A DNA stretch of 64,000 nt from NCBI RefSeq assembly GCF_905171775.1, contig NC_053491.1, positions 404,078,838 to 404,142,837 on the forward strand, given 5' to 3'. Under the pieces are notes generated by a model. That model was not told the DNA's origin and made no database searches. It saw nothing but the letters and a program-made list of their open reading frames with translations. A program made the translations under genes and the position numbers. The DNA is from Rana temporaria (lineage: Eukaryota; Chordata; Amphibia; Anura; Ranidae). Of this stretch, positions 56,674-64,000 are shown piece after piece (positions within the stretch are counted from its first letter, which is position 1; the number at the start of each line of letters is the position of its first letter).

Positions 56674-57813
56674 GTATTTATATTATCAGGTCAAACTAAA
56701 TGAATGGAGAGACTAGGAACATGTGCAGAATGGCCTCTTAACCCTAACAGCGAGAGCCAACATGTAAAATATATATATCCAGTACTAGCTCCAACCCTTC
56801 TAGTACAGCTAGAAATTCTCTGATCTAAGCCAAGCACAACTTAATAAACATAATAATGGTGTGTGATTCACTATTCAAACATGCAATAAGCTGATTATGA
56901 TAATCAGTAGAGCTGTTACCTGTCTTTTTCTTCTTCCTATCAACCCATTCTGTGTTTTGCCATCCAGGAGACCCGGTTTATTGATAAAATTGGGAGAGCA
57001 CTCAGATTCTTAGACCTGACCTGGGAGAGATGTGGAAGGGCCCACTACCTATTAGCATTGAGCTTAATTGTTTGAGAGATAATCATTTATGGGGTTCAAT
57101 TCTTCATATAATCTTTTTGTCCAACACAGGCTTTTATCAATATGGCTATACTCACACCATGCCTTGGACGCTTTGCTAATAACTTTTTAGGCAGGAACGA
57201 AATGCATATATTTTTTACATAAACTTAATTTAAATTAAAAGATGAATGTAGAATAACAGTTCAGCTGATCTAACCTGAATTCAAGGTTTTACGGGAAGGA
57301 TTAAGCGAGCTGCCAATGGAGTGTATTGTTCCATATTTGTTTTAATAAACAAATTCAGATGGTTTTGGTAGCCATGACTTTGATATCATCCTCATCATCA
57401 ACAGAAATACCACCTGTTATTATGTGTACAGTATATAGAGGTGAAGGGTTGTATTATGATCCAGAAGTTGAACTGCATCAAACACATCTTAATATGATCT
57501 TTGAACCAATACTGATCTCTACTACATCTCACCAATCAATACCAAATATATTCCAGCTGTGCCCACATTGGCATTGCCAATGACATCAGTTCCTATGATA
57601 GTAAAAGTACCAATGGTCCTAAACAGTCCTAAATTGGTTGGGGTTTCGTTTCTCTAGAGAAAAGTCCTAGCAATCATCAGTCTTTTTTAGGTTTGCAGAC
57701 AGTAGGTTGGCCTTAGACTATGACTTGAGGCTGTTTTATGTTTATTGGAAGCAACCAAGCCTTCCAAAATAGGACCTTCTCTTTCCAAAATGATGTTAAG
57801 AAGCCTACACTTA
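56674..57813. other. Intergenic, nothing recognised
   Basis: The frame at 57326-57583 has no recognisable domain. No repeat family recognised. Confidence 0.45.
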
Positions 57814-57821
57814 CCTACTCA

Positions 57822-58193
57822 CAGGGCCGCCCTACCATGGGACCCGATGGTACCATTGTACCAGGCAGCACTGTCAGGGGGGCAGCAAATTTCCTGCCTG
57901 CACGCCATCCCATTCCGCCAGCTCCACTCTCCACTCCACTGTGGGGCTAATTGCCGCCCGACCGCTCCTCCCGTTCCGCTCTCCGCTCCACTGTGGGGTT
58001 AATTGCATGAATAGAGCCATAACAGGTCCTTTTTATACTCCTATATACATGTATAGAGCCAGGATAGGTCCACTTTAGTTATCATGATATAAAATAATGG
58101 ATGTGGGGGCATTTTGTTGGGCGTAATTTTTTTTGGGGGGGGGCAGCATTTTATTCTTGGTACCAGGCAGCACAATAGCTTGGGCCGGCACTG
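57822..58193. mobile_element. hAT-type MITE, 372 bp
   Basis: It starts CAGGGCCG and ends CGGCACTG. CCTACTCA lies at 57814-57821 and at 58194-58201, an exact 8-bp duplication. Inside, TCCACTGTGGGG followed by TTAATTGC occurs twice about 60 bp apart. The CAGGG end and the duplication are typical of hAT. Confidence 0.93.
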
Positions 58194-58207
58194 CCTACTC
58201 ATTAACA

Positions 58208-58587
58208 TTAAAGGGGTTCTAAAGGCAGGATTTTTTTTTTTTTGCCCTAATGCATTCTCTGTATTAGGCAAAACACATTCTGTGTTTTTTTCCTCCCCCA
58301 GCCCCTCTTATGCTTACCTGAGCCTGATCTACATCCAGTGATGTGCCCGGGAGCAGTGTCTCTTTCCACTTTCTCTCCTCACTGGCCATAGAAAGAACAG
58401 GGGTGAGGCCAAGCCACTTTGTGTGTGTCAATGGACGCACAGAGCCTGACTGTGGACGAATGCCTATTTAGCAAGTGGCTTGCTATGGGGGAAATTGGCA
58501 GGGGGAGGAGCCAGGAGTGCCAGTGGGGGACCCCAGGTAAGTATGACATGTTTGTGACTTAATAACATAGCTTTAGAATCACTTTAA
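58208..58587. mobile_element. TTAA-flanked MITE, family E
   Basis: TTAA at 58208 leads into AGGGGTTCTAAAGG. The right end CTTTAGAATCACT is followed by TTAA at 58584-58587. It sits 14 bp right of the hAT-type element. Non-coding. Confidence 0.8.
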
Positions 58588-58904
58588 AGTAGACCTATTA
58601 TCAGATATTCAGTACTTTCTGTATAATACATTAACCACACAGAAACCACAGTAATTAACCATACAATGGTTTTATCTGTGTTTCTTTGCAAGAGAATGAA
58701 ATTATCTTTATTCAGGCACTATTCAGAATCACAAATCGTGGGAGGGGCTTAGGTTCCCATGTGGTGATAAGAAAAATTCACTCACTAATTGCCTAGGTTC
58801 TACACATGAGCTTGCTTCCATGCGAAAATCAGCCTTAAGGCATAACTCCAGACTAGAAGTGAGCCATAATGAAACCAGTTAACCCTCTAGCAACATCAGA
58901 CTTA
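58588..58904. other. Intergenic spacer
   Basis: No feature recognised. Confidence 0.4.
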
Positions 58905-59323
58905 GGCCCTGTACACACGATCAGTCTAAACCGATGAGAACGGACTGAAGTTCAGTTTCATCGGTCCAAACCGACCGTGTGTGGGCCCCATCAGTCAGTT
59001 ATCCTTCGGTCCAGAAATTTAGAACTTGCTTTAAAATTGAACTGATGGACTGGTAACCGATAGGTCAAAACCGACGGTTAGTATGCAAAAGCATCGGTAC
59101 AAAACCTGTGCATGCTCAGAATCAAGTCAACGCATGCTTGGAAGCATTGAACTTCGTTTTTTTCAGCAAGTCGTTGTGTTTTACGTCACCGCGTTGGACT
59201 CGATAGTTTTTTTAAGTGATGGTATGTAGGCACATCAGACCATCAGTCAGCTTCATCGGTTAACCGATGAAACTGAACTTCAGTCCGTTCTCATCGGTTT
59301 AGACTGATCGTGTGTACAGGGCC
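58905..59323. mobile_element. MITE, superfamily B copy 3
   Basis: The left end GGCCCTGTACACACGATC and the right end GATCGTGTGTACAGGGCC are exact complements. It is flanked by TTA and TAA. The left subterminal hairpin is 58919-58973. The interior has CATGCTCAGAATCAAGTC as in the copies at 11066 and 30777. Confidence 0.9.
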
Positions 59324-59520
59324 TAACTGACTGTACTGTCACACTAAACACTACAGACATGACCACAGCTAGAGAACACCAACTCCCAGGTGTGAAGCAT
59401 TTAGAAACTGATGCTGCAGAGCCTGCACTGCCACCCACCATCCTAGCAATACCTGTCACCTCCCTCCATATCCACAATTACCAGTAAATAAAGGAAATGA
59501 ACCTCACTCTGTGATTACAT

Positions 59521-59566
<46 letters not shown>

Positions 59567-60468
59567 AGAGGCCCCGCTACACCTCTCACATGTGACTTCC
59601 CAGGCTAGGTCCCTAGACACTTTGTGCCACAAGCCAGGTGGCAAAATGTGCCAGGTGTTGGTGAAATGGACAAGCACAGCACCCCTTCACTACCAAAGCA
59701 ACCGTCACTGTACGCTAAGTAACATATTCCCTGGCTGATTTGCTGTCTTAAGCTAGGATAGATATACGGTTGTCCCTAGCAATGACAATATAGCCTACAC
59801 TAGACAACAAACAATATGCTAAAATATACTGTATGTATGGTAACCAACAGTTCCCATGTAACAACCCCTGTTCTTTGGATAAGCCATGTATGCACCTCTT
59901 CAGCAGAGACTTCACATTAATTCCTGTACGAGGAGCTTTTGCCCATAGGGTAATCATACCTGAATAACAGTAGAGTGTCATTGTCCATTAAATGCAATGT
60001 CCATGGCTGGTAAATAATCCACCAGTGGTAGCACAGGGTCCATACACTCCCTATTTAGCAATGATCATTAGGTTTAGAGTCCTCAGGCTCCTAGTCCCTC
60101 AGGAAGTGGGGGGCCGTCCGACAGCATAACAGCCTACATCTAGCAAGTATTTTGAGTAGATCTCCCTTGGGGCACTGAGGAGACCCTTTTTATGTAAATA
60201 TCTAGAAAATTGGTGGGAAAAATTTGCAAATCAATTTCCCAGATACACATCACAGAAAAAACAGAAGACTTAATCCAGATAACTGCAGAACAAGAGTCAG
60301 CATAGAAAAACATGAACCCTTCTGTAGGCATCTGCCTACAAGCCCCTGCTGCAGCCTTTTACCCTGTGCTAGAAAAGTTACAATGTTGCAGTCTGATTCC
60401 TGGAGAAGAGGAGACTAAGGAAAAGCTTCCTCATGCCTGCAGCAGATTAATGACATTGTTTTAAAAAG
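59324..60468. other. Intergenic with a CT microsatellite
   Basis: No gene or repeat family recognised apart from the CT run. Confidence 0.45.
59522..59563. repeat. (CT)n microsatellite
   Basis: A 42-bp pure CT run. The serine/leucine run in the frame across it is an artefact. Confidence 0.98.
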
Positions 60469-60471
60469 AAG

Positions 60472-61178
60472 GAGCTAGATTCACAAACCCTTTACGTCGG
60501 CGTATCTATTGATGCGCCGCGTAAGTTGAAAGATGCGCCGTCGTATCTATGCGCGCTATTCAGGGAACTAGATACGCCTGAATTCCTGCTTCATCCGACC
60601 GACGTAAGTCTTAGTACGCCGTCGTATCTAGGGTGCATATTTACGCTGGCCACTAGGGGCGCTTCCATAGATTTATGCGTAGAATATGTAAATTAGCTAG
60701 ATACGCCGATTCACGAACGTACTTGCGCCCACTACGCCGTTTACGTAAGGCTAACGTCCGGCGTAAAGTTATCCCTGCTATATGAGGCGCAGCCAATGTT
60801 AAGGTGTGGACGTTAGGAACAGCCGTCAAATTTTACGTGGTTTTACGTAAGTGATACGTGAATTGGGCTGTGCGTAGGTTACGTTCACGTCGAAAGCATT
60901 GAGCCGACGTTTCTTAGGAAGTATTTGCAACGTGATTCTGAGCGCGCATGCGCCGTACGAACGGCCATTCATTTACATGGGGTCACGGCTAATTTACATG
61001 GAGCACGCCCCCTACCTGCCTATTTTGAATTAGGCCGGCCTACGCTGGCCTATTTACACTACGTACGGCGCCAGATTTTTGAGAATACTGGTCTGGGCTC
61101 CCTGTTTTACGTCGGCGTAGCACATATGAGATGCGCTACGCCGGCCAAAAGAAGCGACGAGCTACCTGAATCTAGCTC
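60472..61178. mobile_element. Foldback MITE with GAGCTAGATTCA termini
   Basis: The left end GAGCTAGATTCAC and the right end CTGAATCTAGCTC are complementary. AAG is found directly outside both ends. The interior is full of TACGTCGG, ACGCCG and CGTACG words as in the elements at 2988, 10274 and 40516. The frame at 60925-61191 is not a gene. Confidence 0.85.
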
Positions 61179-63410
61179 AAGGTCTTTTTGAAAAATTATA
61201 CAGTTTCTATGTAAGGCAACAGGTGATAAATCTATTCATGCAAACCTGTGAAGATATTGGAAGAACTACTTTTAGGCCCATTTACACTTAAGCATTTTCT
61301 TGAAGTTTTAAAATGTTTTAAAATGTTAAATGTTTTATTATGTTTTATTAACATGCAGATTGTTTTAAATGAAGAATGTTCACACGTGAATGCTCAATCA
61401 CCTGTCGCTAGATGCCTGTTCAAAAAAGTACAAACGTTCCTTTTCAGGCAGATTTTAGCCCCATAGACCTGCAAAACACATGGAAATCAATTTTAAAACT
61501 GCACATAATTATGTAAAAATGAACAGAAGAAAGATTAAGAATTGTCTTGATGCACTGACTCTCAGTTGTGAATCCAGCCTGTGTCAATTAGGAGTTCGCA
61601 AAAGCTAGTATAAGTATAAGTCTGACCAGTGATTTCTAATGTTTACTGGCTTTTTTTTTCATTCTGAAATTCTTTAGTGATCAGCAATAACATAACAAAT
61701 GCTCGGCCATTTTGTTTTTCTCTCCTCTTGCACATGTGGAGATGTTAGAGAAACAAAATAAATTATTCAGGAAGTCCTGCCAATGAGCATTAGACGCCTT
61801 GTGTGTGCTATAGTTGATGATGCATCGCAGAGCTGTCTTCCTCTCATACACCTGTGAGTTTCGGAGTGTGAAATGGAAGAATGGAAAGTGTTAAACTGTC
61901 TGCTGCTTGACGAAGCCACACTTTCAGAGCACGCTCAAAGAGGGGACATGGGGCTGAGACAGGAAAGTGACATTAATTAAGAAGAAACTTTGAAAAAGGT
62001 GAGGTGACCTTGTATTTGAGGGAATGTGTCACCCGTTTAGGTGACACGAGTGATGGAGCTGGTAGCGCAGTTTGACGTGAACGCAAGGTTCACTGCCTTT
62101 GTTTCAGTAAACATCTTAAAAAAAAAAGAACGTGTTTTCTGTCCTCTGCCAGTTATTATCAGAAAACTAAGGTGAAGGCAGCCATGGAGAGTTTATATAA
62201 ACAAATCTAAGCAAATTAGAAATACTAAGCAAGTAGCTAATGCCCGATACTTAAAAATAATTTTCTATTACAGACATATAAATAAATCTGCTGAAAGCTA
62301 AATATGGCAATAAAGACTGAGTTGCGCTAATCACATTACAGTTGTCTTTTTTTCTACAACAGGATTGCTATAGCTATGAGTTTCTTCTCATACCTACCTA
62401 CCTACCCTTCTCACACGCCAAAGACATGCTGGTCTAAATTGGCACTAGTGTGTATGTACCAACTGGTTGTGCGCTTGTGTTATCATATTTTGTATGCCAG
62501 TCCCAAGCCAAGCCATTGTGTAGGGTAAGGAAAGACCTGGAGACCCACCTTGAAAAAGTTGCCAATAAAATTCTATAGAAAAGGCTTTCAAGTTTATCAG
62601 ACATGGTGCCCAGAGCTGGTCCATAGAATTGCCAGGAGTTGGATACAACTGAATGTATATATATATATATAACCTTACCACCTCTACTATTTTATAGTTT
62701 TTATATTCAGAATTTTATACTTCAACAAATGCTATCTAACTAATCAAAGTGCTAAGCCCTCCAATGCTACTGACACCACAGGAAGTGATATAACTGACGC
62801 CAATGATATTAGCTTGTGTCTGACTCGTATCTGGGAACAATTCCAGTCAAAGCTTAACTCGGACACTGATATGACCTGCTATTGATTTGAAAATCAAACA
62901 TACATTCTTAAAACAAAACAATTCAAACAAAATTATGGCCAGCTTTACAGTATCAAAGAAGGCAGACATGAACTGATCGATATGCTGCTTCACCTTCATT
63001 GTTCCACTCACAGGTTAGGAGCAGGTCAATGACCAAGCTGAATGACTTCAGTAGAGTAAAGTGAGGTCACTGACCTGAATGTGCTACCTTTTAGGGTTAT
63101 CTACTGTAGTTCATTGGATTGCCTGAACACAATTACAAATCCTTTGAAAGGTTAACAGTACATGTATATGCATTTCATATTCATTTAGCTGTTTTAGGCA
63201 TTGGAAAGAAAGGAAGAGGTACAATATCTGTTGAGTTTATTTTGTTATGTTCTTCTGTTAGGGAAATTCCCTCTCCCTTCCTGTCTCAGTGACTACCATT
63301 GCTAGGACAAGAAATAAGGAGAATTTTCTCCATGAGCACAACAATAATGTCCTGGCAGAGAATATAACCATGTTCTTACTCTGTTAAAATGTATTTCAAT
63401 TGTTGTCGTA
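61179..63410. other. Low-repeat block, candidate conserved non-coding DNA
   Basis: Bases 61690-62350 have no recognised repeat and include GACATTAATTAAGAAG and AATGAGCATTAG. This texture is compatible with a regulatory element. A small TA run lies at 62656-62671. Bases 61270-61290 (TAGGCCCATTTACACTTA) may be a MITE terminus without a partner. Confidence 0.3.
62656..62671. repeat. (TA)n microsatellite
   Basis: Short TA run of 16 bp. Confidence 0.9.
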
Positions 63411-63896
63411 GGCCCCATACACACAAGAGGATTTATCCGCGAATACGGTCCAGCGGACCGTTTCTGCGGATAAATCCTCTTGAGGATTTCAGCGGATTTC
63501 TCTGCGATGTACTCACCATCGCATTGAAATCTGCGCCGAAATCCTCTGGTGATGACGTGTCGCGCCGTCGCCGCGATTATGACGCGGCGACGTGCGCGAC
63601 GCTGTCATATAAGGAATTCCACACATGCGTCGAATCATTACGACGCATGCGGGGGATCCCTTCGGACGGATGGATCCGGTGAGTCTATACAGACCAGCGG
63701 ATCCATCCGTTGGGATGGATTCCAGCAGATAGATTTGTTTAGCATGTCAGCAAATATTCGATCTGCTGGAATCCATCCCAGGGGAGAAATATCCGCGGAA
63801 ACAGATCCGCTGGAGTGTACACACCATAGGATCTATCCGCTGAAACCCATTTGCTGGGATTTTTCAGCGGATGGATTCTATCGTGTGTATGGGGCC
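63411..63896. mobile_element. MITE, superfamily B copy 6
   Basis: The left end GGCCCCATACACAC and the right end GTGTGTATGGGGCC are exact complements, with TA or TTA outside. A left subterminal hairpin occupies 63425-63481 with 16-bp perfect outer arms. The right end has a smaller hairpin (TCCGCTGAAA near 63836, TTTCAGCGGA near 63861). The interior is full of GCGGAT/ATCCGC words. CpG-rich and non-coding. Confidence 0.9.
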
Positions 63897-64000
63897 TTAG
63901 TCCTTATTGACAACATTTATTTTCAATTTTTGCTTCGGTTGCCATAATCACTGGGAAAAGAAGTATGATGTTTTTAACTTTTCCTCACTTTGCTCAAGCA

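Noticed and set aside
57326..57583. 85-residue frame considered as a possible host exon
   Set aside because: No recognisable domain or family resemblance, and no convincing splice-site context seen by eye.
63549..63947. 132-residue open frame at the right end
   Set aside because: It lies almost entirely in a superfamily B foldback MITE built on GGAT/ATCC words.

Overview
The window is non-coding vertebrate nuclear DNA, most likely from an anuran amphibian and probably a ranid frog. The evidence is a dense mix of foldback DNA transposons, long TA and GATA microsatellites, one L1 retrotransposon, a decayed Tc1 element, an L2-type LINE tail and a probable retroviral solo LTR. The ranid placement rests on my recollection of similar repeat termini in frog genomes, so it is inference. 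I see no host exon, tRNA, rRNA or CRISPR array. The only substantial intact reading frames are the two ORFs of the L1 on the minus strand.

Layout. 0-7 kb: an edge foldback element, a 597-bp tandem duplication that cuts through a TTAA-flanked element, and several short MITEs. 7-14 kb: a cluster of long TTAA-flanked elements (7.9-9.1, 12.0-12.9 and 13.2-14.0 kb), the first bracketed by 233-bp direct repeats, plus foldback elements at 10.3 and 11.1 kb. 14-16 kb: a hAT-type MITE with an exact 8-bp target duplication, then low-repeat DNA. 16-20 kb: a probable solo LTR, a minisatellite and microsatellites. 20.7-22.2 kb: an L2-like tail split by a 1125-bp hAT-type element carrying four hairpins and a promoter-like block. 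24-33 kb: hAT-type, TTA-flanked and TTAA-flanked elements. 34.2-35.2 kb: a truncated Tc1 copy. 35.4-36.2 kb: repeat-free sequence. 36.7-43.8 kb: scattered MITEs. 43.9-50.0 kb: the full-length L1. 50-61 kb: many foldback and hAT-type MITEs. 61-64 kb: low-repeat DNA followed by a TTA-flanked element.

The non-autonomous elements fall into a few mechanistic classes judged by their termini and flanks. One class has TTAA flanks (piggyBac- or Kolobok-like). One has 8-bp duplications (hAT-like), one has TTA or TAA flanks (Harbinger-like) and one has a TA flank (Tc1/mariner-like). No transposase capable of moving them is encoded here. The L1 encodes both of its own proteins and could be mobile.

I did not find a new gene system. 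The strongest unexplained structures are these: a hairpin next to the left terminus that is kept in shape but not in sequence across one MITE superfamily; the 233-bp TTAA-bounded direct repeats around a TTAA element; and the hAT-type element whose TATA box lies in a palindrome downstream of several CCAAT boxes. Several low-repeat blocks may be conserved regulatory DNA, which only cross-species alignment can settle.
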